Shown here piece after piece: positions 28,974 to 37,142 of a stretch of DNA of 40,457 nucleotides. Source of the DNA: Planctomycetia bacterium (lineage in GTDB: Bacteria > Planctomycetota > Planctomycetia > Planctomycetales > Planctomycetaceae). Below the pieces are notes generated by a model. That model saw nothing but the letters and a program-made list of their open reading frames with translations. It had not been told where the DNA came from and did no database searches. Within the stretch, counting starts at the first letter, position 1, and the number at the start of each line of letters is the position of its first letter. The stretch lies in contig JAPLNX010000054.1 of the NCBI GenBank assembly GCA_026400935.1, forward strand, positions 1 through 40,457, in the 5' to 3' direction. The translations under genes were made by a program, and so were the position numbers.

Positions 28974-29319
28974 CTCGGGTTGCCTTTTCCATCCAGACAT
29001 CAAGCCCTTTGCTGTCGGGCATCCCACTGCCGTGAGTTTCTGCTCCCATCAAGCGGCTGGATTTGTCGCCGTAGCTGATGAAGAGGAGGCCGGGTGGGAG
29101 TTCATCTCCTTTGGAGGCTTTAATCGGGACAGTTACTTCGCCGAATTCATTCCAGACACGGACAAGGTCACCACTCACCAACCCCATCCGCTGCATGTCG
29201 TGTGGCGTGACTTGCAACGTATTGATTTCGGTCTGATAGCCCTCGGTGTATTTCCCCTCGTTCAGGGTCGTTCCCTGCTCGCTGGTTCGACCGGGGATCA
29301 AAATGAAAGTTTCGGGCAT
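28963..29319 (-). CDS. fwdD: Formylmethanofuran dehydrogenase subunit D homologue (molybdopterin-binding domain)
   Basis: A 118-residue stand-alone molybdopterin-dinucleotide-binding beta-barrel. The sequence FILIPGRTSEQGTTLNEGKYTEGY, then LQVTPHDMQRMGLVSGDLVRVWNEFGEVTVPIK, is the typical motif order of FwdD/FmdD, which in archaea holds the pterin cofactor together with subunit B. Length is close to the ~130 residues of archaeal FwdD. It heads the cluster with DUF447 and beta-RFAP synthase. The Fhc complex of methylotrophs is described as having no molybdopterin, so a D subunit here, plus the conserved Cys-His in the subunit B homologue, is notable. ATG at 29319. Confidence 0.8.
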   Translation of the reverse strand: MPETFILIPGRTSEQGTTLNEGKYTEGYQTEINTLQVTPHDMQRMGLVSGDLVRVWNEFGEVTVPIKASKGDELPPGLLFISYGDKSSRLMGAETHGSGMPDSKGLDVWMEKATRDDS

Positions 29320-29389
29320 GATGGCGATACGCTGAGAAGGGAAATGAATTTGGAGAGAGGCTTTGTCGAGATGATGGAAGATTCACACT

Positions 29390-29445
29390 GGCCCGACGCG
29401 CAAGTGAGGGATGGCGGAGAACATCCCTCGCTTGCGCGTCGGGCT
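29390..29445. repeat. Inverted repeat with 24-base arms
   Basis: 29390-29413 pairs with 29422-29445 with one mismatch (core cccgacgcgcaagtgaggga); eight-base loop. It stands after the stop of the EamA-like gene and before the fwdD-like gene, so it may separate the two transcripts. Confidence 0.85.
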
Positions 29446-29457
29446 AGTATGGGGCAG

Positions 29458-30006
29458 TTAGCTCGCGGACTTGGGTGGCTCAGGCTCGACGGCTGGGCTG
29501 GGCTTGGCGGCTGGCTCCTTCTTCGGTGGAGCGTGTGGCGTGTTCGAGGCGACGACCACAATGCAGACGGCCATGCCGAACATTCCGAACCAGAGCATCA
29601 GACTTGGTGCATGCGCACCTTCGAGGTTGCGGGTTTGAAGATATCCGGTGATGGCTGTGACGCTGACTGCACCACCGAAAACAATCGGCATGACGATGTC
29701 TGGCCGCGCCTTGCCTGGTTCAAAACTGAACATCGCCAGCGTCAGCGTCAGGGCACCAAACGCTCCCAAGCTCCCTCCGATAAAGCCCCAAGTGACACCG
29801 GCTCCAGTGAATGAAAAAGGAACTTTTGTGTAAGCCATCCCGGCTGCACCACCGAGAATCGCCCAAACCAAGTACGCGACGCCGATCATCAAATACGGCT
29901 TGAACGCGTTCCCCTGTTCGGCCTGTCGAGCGATCGCCAAGGTCGGACCATACAGGCCCCAAAACAAAGCGGTCAACAAGGCGAAAATGACGGGCAGCTT
30001 TTGCAT
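29458..30006 (-). CDS. EamA/DMT-like integral membrane protein
   Basis: A 182-residue hydrophobic protein with about five membrane helices: residues ~5-27 (PVIFALLTALFWGLYGPTLA), ~40-60 (PYLMIGVAYLVWAILGGAAG), ~70-95 (TGAGVTWGFIGGSLGAFGAL), ~105-125 (PIVFGGAVSVTAITGYL) and ~133-155 (LMLWFGMFGMAVCIVVVA). The N-terminal pattern resembles one half of drug/metabolite transporters (EamA). The tail is a Pro-Lys-Glu rich soluble stretch (PPKKEPAAKPSPAVEPEPP). The gene reads toward the C1 cluster but is separated from it by 138 bases that hold a palindrome (29390-29445), so co-transcription is open. The substrate is unknown. Confidence 0.65.
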   Translation of the reverse strand: MQKLPVIFALLTALFWGLYGPTLAIARQAEQGNAFKPYLMIGVAYLVWAILGGAAGMAYTKVPFSFTGAGVTWGFIGGSLGAFGALTLTLAMFSFEPGKARPDIVMPIVFGGAVSVTAITGYLQTRNLEGAHAPSLMLWFGMFGMAVCIVVVASNTPHAPPKKEPAAKPSPAVEPEPPKSAS

Positions 30007-30194
30007 ATCGTGTCCTCAGAGTTGGATGTTGTGAGTGAGCGGTCTCGACAGAAAACATTTTTATCGTCGATAACAGTTCGACATTTCTGGCGAACCAATC
30101 GGGGCGGCATGGTAGCGGCCAGTTGATTGACATTGAACACTGACTGACGCGGCATCTGTCGGGAGCATCTGTTTGGCGTCTCGCAACGAACAAA

Positions 30195-30209
30195 CAGGCG
30201 AGCCGCCTG
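30195..30209. repeat. Short hairpin repeat (family E)
   Basis: Six-base stem caggcg/cgcctg with three-base loop; lies 35 bases before the start at 30244. Sister of 21359-21375. Confidence 0.55.
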
Positions 30210-30243
30210 CTCGACGATTTCATGGGTGGCTTCGGAGAAACTT

Positions 30244-30732
30244 ATGGAAAGATCATTGGGGCCGTTGCCGTCATGGGTGAAGCGGTACGTGTTGTGTGTC
30301 GTGTTGGTAATTCCGGCGTTGCTTACTACGGCACCGTGGCCCGCCAAACTGTTCTCGCTGTGCTTTGTGGCAGCGATGGCAGGGACGACACGCACCTCGA
30401 AAATTGTCGGTCCTGATCTGATCGGCCAGATGTTTGTCGCGTTCGTGCCGATGAAGCCGGAGCGAGTCAAACTGAAATTTATTATGGAAGTCGAAACGGG
30501 GCTTCGTCGCGAGATGAACATGTTCGACTGGGTACTCTTCGGTGCGATGGCATGGATCACGGAACGTGTGTTGAAATGGGTTTGGCCGTGGCTATCGGGT
30601 GACTTCGAATTGTGGGTGATTACGGCCCGCGACAAACGTTTTCTGGCTTGGCGTGGTAACGGCGATGCGTTGTTTCAAGAGAACCTGACGATGCTGACAT
30701 CGGCGACGGGGGCAAAGGTGCGGCGGGTTTGA
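30244..30732 (+). CDS. Hypothetical membrane protein
   Basis: A 162-residue protein from ATG 30244 with GGAG at 30234-30237; an open frame upstream to 30226 adds six residues. One clear hydrophobic stretch lies at about residues 16-36 (YVLCVVLVIPALLTTAPWPA), with a second weaker one after it (LFSLCFVAAMAG). The rest is amphipathic and Trp-rich (FDWVLFGAMAWITERVLKWVWPW) and ends in a basic tail. No known motif. It converges with the YheT-type hydrolase gene, 69 bases apart. Function unknown. Confidence 0.55.
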   Translation: MERSLGPLPSWVKRYVLCVVLVIPALLTTAPWPAKLFSLCFVAAMAGTTRTSKIVGPDLIGQMFVAFVPMKPERVKLKFIMEVETGLRREMNMFDWVLFGAMAWITERVLKWVWPWLSGDFELWVITARDKRFLAWRGNGDALFQENLTMLTSATGAKVRRV

Positions 30733-30801
30733 GTGGGTGAGGGCGGGGGATGGGAAAATTCGACGACTGGCTACCTCCTCGCAGGTTGTGGAAGCGTTCG
30801 A

Positions 30802-31794
30802 CTACGCCAGGACCCAATCGACCATTCTCCAATCCAGCCAGCGTTCGTCGGGATCGTTGCTGTCGCGCGAGAGATAGCCGAGGTGACCGCCACCTGCGGT
30901 AATATGGAGTTGAATTTGTGGCGAAAGATTTTTTGCGGCGACTTGTCGCTCAAACATTGAGACGGCGATCAGTGGGTCATCACGAGAGGTCAGAATCAGT
31001 GTCGGGACGCGGATTTGGGCGAGGAACTGCTGCGAGCTACACTGCTCGTAATAGTCGTGAGCGTCTCGATAGCCAGAGGCCGGTGCAGTGTAGTGGTTGT
31101 CAAAATCGAAAAGGCGGCGCGGAGGTTGCGAGAACGTCGCTGTCGGCACATTCGGATGCAATAACTGTCGGTCGCTCAAGCGACGCAGCAGCAACCTCAC
31201 AAAGTAGCGGTCATACGGTCGTAGCGACCAGCGTTGCAGGGCGACGACCGATTGTTCGAGGTCGATCGGCGGGTTCACCGCTGCAGCACGAACAACAGCG
31301 GAGGAGACTCGATCGGGCGCTTCCCCCAAGAGTTTCAAGATGATGTTGCCGCCGAGCGAAAACCCAAGCAGCGTGATCGGCGAAGACGGACTGAGTCGTT
31401 CGACAAATCGGACGACCGCCACGACATCATCCGAACAACCGCCGTGATAGGGCTTCATGGCGAGAGCGGCTCCTGTTCCTGAACCGCGCAAGTTCATGCG
31501 CAGCGTTCTGACTCCGCGAGCATTTAGCTTCGCGGCGATGCGAACTAAGTATCCGCTGCGATGACACCCCGCGAGTCCATGCACGAGCACTGCGGTCGGG
31601 CCACCAGCGATCCATTCGGAGGGCTGATCGTCATGAATGACAACCGCTTCGGCGTCAGCGAGGTCGACTTGATGAATCTTACCCTTTTCTGGCTCCAACA
31701 TCCCTGGCAAAAATGCTCCGGCCAATGTCTGAAGATGACCGCCAGCAAACAAACGGTGTGGTCGAAACGGTGGGATAATGAGTGAGCCAAGCAT
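30802..31794 (-). CDS. YheT-family alpha/beta hydrolase
   Basis: A 330-residue predicted cytoplasmic hydrolase of the YheT/EMB8 type. Diagnostic N-terminus PFRPHRLFAGGHLQTL, then AVLVHGLAGCHRSGYLVRIA (oxyanion His-Gly at 72-73), RMNLRGSG, the nucleophile elbow TLLGFSLGGN with Ser146, an acid in LILTSRDDPLI, and the catalytic His in ITAGGGHLGYLS near the end. Members are carboxylesterases of unclear natural substrate. Length agrees with the family. A cluster of repeats lies directly upstream (31795-32290). Confidence 0.88.
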   Translation of the reverse strand: MLGSLIIPPFRPHRLFAGGHLQTLAGAFLPGMLEPEKGKIHQVDLADAEAVVIHDDQPSEWIAGGPTAVLVHGLAGCHRSGYLVRIAAKLNARGVRTLRMNLRGSGTGAALAMKPYHGGCSDDVVAVVRFVERLSPSSPITLLGFSLGGNIILKLLGEAPDRVSSAVVRAAAVNPPIDLEQSVVALQRWSLRPYDRYFVRLLLRRLSDRQLLHPNVPTATFSQPPRRLFDFDNHYTAPASGYRDAHDYYEQCSSQQFLAQIRVPTLILTSRDDPLIAVSMFERQVAAKNLSPQIQLHITAGGGHLGYLSRDSNDPDERWLDWRMVDWVLA

Positions 31795-32290
31795 CGGTGT
31801 TGAGTTTCGTTCGTTGACTGTTGTTGGGCTGCAGACAGTAACTCGAAGCGTGAATGAGGGCGAACGTTCAAGCGATCATGGCCAGGGAACGAGATGGCCG
31901 ATCGTGCTTATGGAAAGTGGGAGGGAGGTTTACCACGGAGAGTACGGAGAAGGCATCTTTGTGAGAGGGTAGATTCGCAGGTTGAGGGAGCGAGGTGGAA
32001 TAACTCCGTAGCCCGTTTTTCAAACCAGGCACGCAGGATCGTTATGGTCTGTTACTCCCGGTTTGAAAAACCGACCTACAAAAATCGCCAAGACAATTTC
32101 CATGCTCGCCTCTCTTCTTCGACTTCTTCTTGCCCCTATCCATTTCTCCGTGCTTCCGTGGTAAATCCTCCCTCCTCCCTCCCTGATTCATGCTCGATTC
32201 GCTACAGACGATTTGGGGTAATCCGCTATCATCCGACCCCGTTCTTCGCAGCTTTGTTCTGATGTTTGTCAGCCAGTAAAGGAGTAGCTT
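31795..32290. other. 496-base repeat cluster between yheT-like gene and ispG
   Basis: Divergent gene starts on both sides. It contains a degenerate family A copy (31838-31859), an outer inverted repeat (31923-32171) and, inside it, another inverted repeat (32008-32079). The part just before ispG (32180-32280) should hold its promoter; no clear consensus was seen. No gene. Confidence 0.7.
31923..32171. repeat. Long inverted repeat with a second one nested in it
   Basis: Outer arms: gggaggtttaccacgg...acggaga (31923-31950) against tctccgtgcttccgtgg...cctccc (32145-32171). Nested arms: gtagcccgtttttcaaacc (32008-32026) against ggtttgaaaaaccgacctac (32060-32079). This looks like one element that landed inside another. 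Confidence 0.8.
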
Positions 32291-33436
32291 GTGGACCTTC
32301 CCCGCAATCCCACGCGATCCGTTCGCATTGGGTCGATCACGATTGGCCAGAATCACCCAATCGCTGTGCAAAGCATGACGGCGACGCACACCACCAACAT
32401 TGATGCGACCGTGCAACAAATCCAAGAGATCGCGGCCGCCGGTGCCGACGTCATTCGCATCGCAGTCGATAGTAAAAAAGATGCCGACGCGCTCGCCGAG
32501 ATTCGGAAACAAACCACGGCAAATCTCTCGGTCGATTTGCAGGAGAACTATCGGTTGGCCGAACTGGTCGCTCCGCATGTTGACAAGATCCGCTACAACC
32601 CCGGACACCTTTATCACCACGAGCGTGAAAAACCGTGGCAAGACAAGGTCCGCTATTTGGCACAAGTCGCAACAGAAAACGATTGTGCAATCCGCGTCGG
32701 CGTGAATTGCGGCAGCGTCGATCCCGATAAGAAGGAAATGTTCGATCCCGCAGACTCGATCACGCCGATGCTGGAGAGTGCGTGGGAGCACTGCGACTTC
32801 CTCGATTCGCTCGGCTTCATTCGGTATGCGGTGTCATTGAAGGACAGCGATCCGAAAAAGGTGATCGAAGTGAATCGCCGCTTCGCCGAGCGACGGTCGG
32901 ACGTTCCATTGCATCTTGGTGTGACGGAAGCGGGGATGCCACCGGACGGGATCATTAAGACGCGGATCGCGTTCGAGCAGCTTATCAGCAAAGGAATCGG
33001 CGACACGATCCGTGTTTCTTTGACTGTTCCCAACAGTCGCAAAGGGGAAGAGATCACCGTCGGTCGGCAAATTCTCACGGACATTGCAGCGGGCCGGGTT
33101 CGTTCGTTCGTGGACTTCGGACTCAATCAACTCAATATCATCAGTTGTCCAAGTTGCTCTCGCGTTGAGAACGAGGCGTTCATTGAACTGGCTCAACAAG
33201 TCAAAGAGATGACGACGTATGCGAAAGAGTACGCGATCACGATCGCCGTGATGGGTTGCCGAGTGAACGGCCCTGGCGAAACCGACGACGCGGATCTCGG
33301 CCTCTGGTGTGGGCCGACACACGTGAACCTCAAACGAGGTCCGGAGTCGCTCGGTGCGTATCCCTACGATGAGATTCTCACGCATCTTAAAGGGGAACTC
33401 GACACGCTGATCGCGAAGCGTAAAGTGTCGGCGTAG
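32291..33436 (+). CDS. ispG: 4-hydroxy-3-methylbut-2-enyl diphosphate synthase (IspG/GcpE)
   Basis: A 381-residue enzyme of the non-mevalonate isoprenoid pathway. It opens the cyclic diphosphate MEcPP to HMBPP with electrons from a [4Fe-4S] cluster. The cluster ligands are seen as Cys286 and Cys289 ([15 protein letters not shown]) and Cys323 ([10 protein letters not shown]) with the following Glu. The N-terminal TIM barrel shows [19 protein letters not shown] and NPGHLYHH. It is the short bacterial form, without the extra domain of plant or Bacteroidetes enzymes. Start: GTG at 32291 behind AAAGGAG (32278-32284). The downstream spacer holds a hairpin (33462-33486) that may end the transcript. 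Confidence 0.96.
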   Translation: MDLPRNPTRSVRIGSITIGQNHPIAVQSMTATHTTNIDATVQQIQEIAAAGADVIRIAVDSKKDADALAEIRKQTTANLSVDLQENYRLAELVAPHVDKIRYNPGHLYHHEREKPWQDKVRYLAQVATENDCAIRVGVNCGSVDPDKKEMFDPADSITPMLESAWEHCDFLDSLGFIRYAVSLKDSDPKKVIEVNRRFAERRSDVPLHLGVTEAGMPPDGIIKTRIAFEQLISKGIGDTIRVSLTVPNSRKGEEITVGRQILTDIAAGRVRSFVDFGLNQLNIISCPSCSRVENEAFIELAQQVKEMTTYAKEYAITIAVMGCRVNGPGETDDADLGLWCGPTHVNLKRGPESLGAYPYDEILTHLKGELDTLIAKRKVSA

Positions 33437-33461
33437 TCCATAAACAAGCGATGTTAACAAA

Positions 33462-33486
33462 CCCCATCGAGCTTGCCTCGATGGGG
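33462..33486. terminator. Hairpin after ispG, half-copy of family C
   Basis: ccccatcgag-cttgc-ctcgatgggg: a perfect 10 bp stem with a five-base loop, 26 bases after the ispG stop. The sequence matches the outer end of family C (10002, 35162). It may end the ispG transcript, though no T run follows. Confidence 0.6.
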
Positions 33487-33556
33487 TGGCTTAATTGGTG
33501 GCTCGTGTGAAGTCGGGCAAGTGCGAGACAGTCAACAAGACAAACATGAGAAAGCC

Positions 33557-35146
33557 ATGAGCGACATACAGAAATTTGCCGAAGGTCAGACGGTGGGAAT
33601 CGACTTAGGGACGTCGTACTCGGCCATTTCGCGACTGGGTGAAGATGGGAATCCCGAAGTCATCAACAACAGTTACGACAGCCCGATTACAGCATCGATC
33701 GTAGTGTTGGGTGACGACGGGAAAATTCTGGTTGGTCCGCCTCTGGATGTACTCGCTCAGCAAGATCCGAAGCGAGTCGTCGTGGCGATCAAGCGTGAAA
33801 TGGGAAACCCGCGCTTCGCACTGCACTACCAAGAACGCCGCATGACGCCGGAACTGATTTCGTCGCTCATTCTGACGAAGCTCAAGACTGACGCGGAAAA
33901 GAAAATTGGTCCGATCGGTAATGCCGTAATCACGGTGCCCTATTACTTCAACGAACCGAAACGCGCCGCGACGAAGTATGCCGGTAAGATCGCCGGTCTG
34001 AATGTGCTCGACATCATCAACGAACCGACCGCCGCGACGCTCGCCTATGCGTGGTCGAAGGGTGAGATGGGACGGTTCGACGTTCCCGACAAGTCGCGAA
34101 CGATTCTGGTTTATGACCTCGGTGGCGGAACGTTCGATCTCACCGTCGTGAAATACACGCCGACTCAGTTCAACGTCGTCGCGACCGACGGCGACACAAT
34201 GCTCGGCGGTTTAGACTGGACCGCTCGGATACTCGACTTCGTCAGCGAGAAATTTTCCAAGCAATTTGGAGTTGATCCGCGACAAGATGAGAAAGCGAAG
34301 TTTGCGTTGCTTCGAGAGTGCGAAGTGGCAAAGCGTGAACTGAGTCACTGGAATAAGACCACGATCGAAGTGACATATCGCGGTCAAAAGCTTCCCGTTG
34401 AGTTAAGTCGCGCCGAATACGAAAAGATCACACTCGATCTGCTGCAACGCACAAAAGACACGACCGAGTTCGTGCTTGAAAACAACCAGATCCCGCGAGA
34501 AAGTTTGGATGAAGTGCTCGTCGTCGGCGGGAGTACCGCGATGCCAGCAGTCATGGAAATGCTCAAGAAGCTCACGGGGAAGACTCCGTCGCGCGTGTTG
34601 AATCCGCAATTGGCGGTCGCTCAAGGAGCGGCGATTCACGCGGCGATCCTCGAAGCGAAAGCGACCGACGGACAAGGACGTCTGACGCAGGGTTTGCTCA
34701 ACCGTTTGCGAGCGGTCACGACGATCGACGTCAATTCGCATTCGTTGGGTGTTGAGATCACGAACCCGAAGGATCAATTGAAGAAGAAAAATCACATCAT
34801 GATCCCACGCAATTCAAGATTGCCGTGCGGGATCAAGAAACAGTTCATCACGACCGTTGACATGCCCAACAGCATCGTTATTCGCTTGCTGCAAGGTGAG
34901 ACGGCCGATGTTGCCGCGAGCACCTACATCGGCGACGTGCGAATCAGCAAACTGCCGCAAGCAATCCCCGTTGGATCACCGGTCGAGGTCGTCTATAGCT
35001 ACGACCATCGCGGTCACATCAACGTGGCTGTGAAGGAATTGGTCGGAGGCAGTTCGGCCGCGGTTGAGATCGCCTGGGACGGAGCATTGGACAGCCACGC
35101 GATCGAAACACTGCGCACGCTGGCCCGCACGTATCACGTTGAGTAG
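33557..35146 (+). CDS. Short Hsp70 (DnaK)-like protein
   Basis: A 529-residue Hsp70-family protein from ATG 33557; open frame upstream to 33473 overlaps a palindrome. The ATPase domain is clear: VGIDLGTSYSAIS (phosphate 1), AVITVPYYFNEPKRAATKYAGKIAGLNVLDIINEPTAA, VYDLGGGTFDLTVV (phosphate 2), LVVGGSTAMPAV (adenosine). The second part keeps the start of the substrate-binding barrel (TTIDVNSHSLGVEI) but is about 100 residues shorter than DnaK, lacking most of the helical lid, and has a different tail (VAVKELVGGSSAAVEIAWDG). It is not the housekeeping dnaK. Such short Hsp70s are known in planctomycetes; clients and partners are unknown. No dnaJ or grpE lies nearby. Confidence 0.85.
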   Translation: MSDIQKFAEGQTVGIDLGTSYSAISRLGEDGNPEVINNSYDSPITASIVVLGDDGKILVGPPLDVLAQQDPKRVVVAIKREMGNPRFALHYQERRMTPELISSLILTKLKTDAEKKIGPIGNAVITVPYYFNEPKRAATKYAGKIAGLNVLDIINEPTAATLAYAWSKGEMGRFDVPDKSRTILVYDLGGGTFDLTVVKYTPTQFNVVATDGDTMLGGLDWTARILDFVSEKFSKQFGVDPRQDEKAKFALLRECEVAKRELSHWNKTTIEVTYRGQKLPVELSRAEYEKITLDLLQRTKDTTEFVLENNQIPRESLDEVLVVGGSTAMPAVMEMLKKLTGKTPSRVLNPQLAVAQGAAIHAAILEAKATDGQGRLTQGLLNRLRAVTTIDVNSHSLGVEITNPKDQLKKKNHIMIPRNSRLPCGIKKQFITTVDMPNSIVIRLLQGETADVAASTYIGDVRISKLPQAIPVGSPVEVVYSYDHRGHINVAVKELVGGSSAAVEIAWDGALDSHAIETLRTLARTYHVE

Positions 35147-35161
35147 CGATTCACTTCCATT

Positions 35162-35279
35162 CCCCACCGAGCTTACCTCAGTGGCACGCGGGCTTTTGCA
35201 CTACGCACCGAACTCGTTGAGGAAAATACTTAGCGTAGTGCAAAAGCTCTGTGACCACCGAGACAAGCTCATTGGGGTG
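35162..35279. repeat. 118 bp palindromic element (family C), intergenic copy
   Basis: Starts 16 bases after the Hsp70-like stop and ends 11 bases before the stop of the minus-strand PhyH gene. Same order of parts as 10002-10117: ccccaccgagctt, gcgggcttttgcactacg, gtagtgcaaaagc, ccgagacaagctc, ggggtg. Confidence 0.9.
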
Positions 35280-35290
35280 GCTTTGACGTG

Positions 35291-36070
35291 CTACGCTGGC
35301 AACAACAACTCCGGCAGTTCCGCTGATCGACTTCCAGCGACCGGCAGGTTCTCCGCACCACGAAACGTGAAGACGACGGAGTACTTTGTCTGCATCGAGT
35401 GATTGCGACTGGCCGCGTGCAGTGTCTTCGCGTGAAAAAACAACACGTCGCCGGGATCGAGTTCTACGGGGACCGACGTCGCGATGAGTTTCGAGTTCTC
35501 TGGCAGGTCCGTTCGAAAGAACAACTGCTCGTCGAACTGAGACCGATCGAAGTTCATCCGATGCGAACCGGGGATGACTCGCAAGCAGCCGTTCTCAATT
35601 CGTTCAGGAACCAGCGAAATCCAGACGCTCACGAGGTCCGGTTGCAGGTAAGCCCAATACCGGATGTCTTGATGCCAGCCGGTGTCGCTGCTGAACTTCG
35701 GCTGTTTGGTCATGATGCAGTTGTGGTGTGCGAGCGGCATCACAATGCGCGGTCCCAACAAATCCACAAGGCGGTCAGTCAATTCGCGATCACACAACCA
35801 TTGAGTAAAAACATGATGTCGTGAGTGCGCCTGCTTCAATCGCCGAATCGTCCGACCTCCTTCAGTGGTCAATAACGCTGGTGCTCCCGGATAACGCAGG
35901 TCCGCCTCATACTCGACCGGAGCGATTTCGTGTTGCACGCCGTCGAGCGTCACGGCCAACATCTGCTCGCGAAATTCCGCAGGCATCAATTGGCGTAAGA
36001 CAAGAAATCCGTCACGTTGAAACTGCTCCCATTCGACGTGCCTGAGTCGTCGCAGTGGTTCGTTCGGCAT
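35291..36070 (-). CDS. Phytanoyl-CoA dioxygenase (PhyH) family protein
   Basis: About 259 residues from ATG 36070 (MPNEPLRR); an ATG at 36115 and a TTG at 36127 are alternatives, none with a good ribosome site. The fold is the Fe(II)/2-oxoglutarate jelly roll: FQRDGFLVLRQLMP near the start, the metal pair His133-x-Asp135 in TGWHQDIRYW, CLRVIPGSHRMN, and the distal His218 with Arg222 in LHAASRNHS, where the Arg should bind 2-oxoglutarate. The family hydroxylates diverse small molecules; the substrate cannot be read from the sequence. A 118 bp palindromic element lies just downstream (35162-35279). Confidence 0.85.
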   Translation of the reverse strand: MPNEPLRRLRHVEWEQFQRDGFLVLRQLMPAEFREQMLAVTLDGVQHEIAPVEYEADLRYPGAPALLTTEGGRTIRRLKQAHSRHHVFTQWLCDRELTDRLVDLLGPRIVMPLAHHNCIMTKQPKFSSDTGWHQDIRYWAYLQPDLVSVWISLVPERIENGCLRVIPGSHRMNFDRSQFDEQLFFRTDLPENSKLIATSVPVELDPGDVLFFHAKTLHAASRNHSMQTKYSVVFTFRGAENLPVAGSRSAELPELLLPA

Positions 36071-36174
36071 CGTGGGCGAAGAGAGAATTTCAGGCACATC
36101 GGCAGAAATCAGCATGAGGCAATGCAATCAAACAAACAGGAATGTCGAAAGTTCTCTCGAACTCATGAATAACC

Positions 36175-37101
36175 TCAATTCGGGGGGGCATCGTCCCGCT
36201 TGTCATTGTCACCTGCAAGGGTTCCCGTTGATGTCTGCGGCATGAGTTCACGCAGATTGCACTCTATCGTTTCACACATCGACTGAAGCGGCAGATCATT
36301 TTCGTCTTCACCGAAGGGGTCTTCGATTTCGACTCCAATTTCCTCAATGCCCAGCATCACATACGAGATCAACATCGTCGCAGCGATCGTAAGCCATCCG
36401 AAATCAGCAACGAGCGCCATCGGCAGTGTGAGGAGATAGCAGATCAACGCACGCCGCAAATGCACCATGTATGCAAACGGAAGTGGTGTATTGTGAATTC
36501 GCTCGCAAGCCCCCAGCGAGTCAATCAGACGTTGAATGCCACCGTCGAGCGCTATCTGCTGAATGTCGCTGATCAGCCCTCGTTGCCGTGCCAACACCAG
36601 TTGCTCGGTCATCCGTCGTGACACGGCAAGCGGCACATGCTCTGCCTTGTCTGTGGCCTCAACGTCTTCCGGCGGCAACTCGGCAGTCAGTGGTCCCAGT
36701 CCGTGCTGACCACGTAGGTGATTCATGGCCGACCACGAAAACATCATCGACCAAGTGAGCCACCGCCTTAGCAGACCAGGATCGTGAATCAACAGCCCGC
36801 AACTCAACCTCGCGAGGTTGCGAGAATCATTGACGATATTACCCCACTGCCGCCGCCCTTCCCAAAACCGCTCGTAAGAAACGTTCGTCCGAAACACCAA
36901 CAGCAAGCCGAGCGCCACGCCAGTCAGCGTGTGGCCGTGAAGCGGAATGTTGATCGCGGGCGTCTGCTTTGTTTGATGCCACACCACCACGATCAAGGAC
37001 CAGATCACGCAGACCGCTATTCGCGAAAAAATCTCCCGCAGCATCGAGCCGCGGATGTCAAACAGGTGGCTTCTCCATTGATGCGGGTCGTACTGAATCA
37101 T
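36175..37101 (-). CDS. Bestrophin-like (UPF0187) anion channel family protein
   Basis: A 308-residue membrane protein. Start: ATG 37101. Seen: an N-terminal IQYDPHQWRSHLFDIRGSMLREIFSRIAV, a first helix VCVIWSLIVVVW, LGLLLVFRTNVSYERFWEGRRQWGNIVNDSRNLAR, which is the signature block of bacterial bestrophins, PLPFAYMVHLRRALICYLLTLPMAL and LISYVMLGIEEIGVEIEDPFG with the acidic EDPFG end. In the family five copies form a pore for anions or, in some bacteria, cations. The C-terminal tail is acidic and short. Same strand as the gene on each side, with short gaps. Confidence 0.9.
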   Translation of the reverse strand: MIQYDPHQWRSHLFDIRGSMLREIFSRIAVCVIWSLIVVVWHQTKQTPAINIPLHGHTLTGVALGLLLVFRTNVSYERFWEGRRQWGNIVNDSRNLARLSCGLLIHDPGLLRRWLTWSMMFSWSAMNHLRGQHGLGPLTAELPPEDVEATDKAEHVPLAVSRRMTEQLVLARQRGLISDIQQIALDGGIQRLIDSLGACERIHNTPLPFAYMVHLRRALICYLLTLPMALVADFGWLTIAATMLISYVMLGIEEIGVEIEDPFGEDENDLPLQSMCETIECNLRELMPQTSTGTLAGDNDKRDDAPPN

Positions 37102-37142
37102 GCCTTATCTCAGATCCGAAATTTCAATTGTCGAGTCACTCA

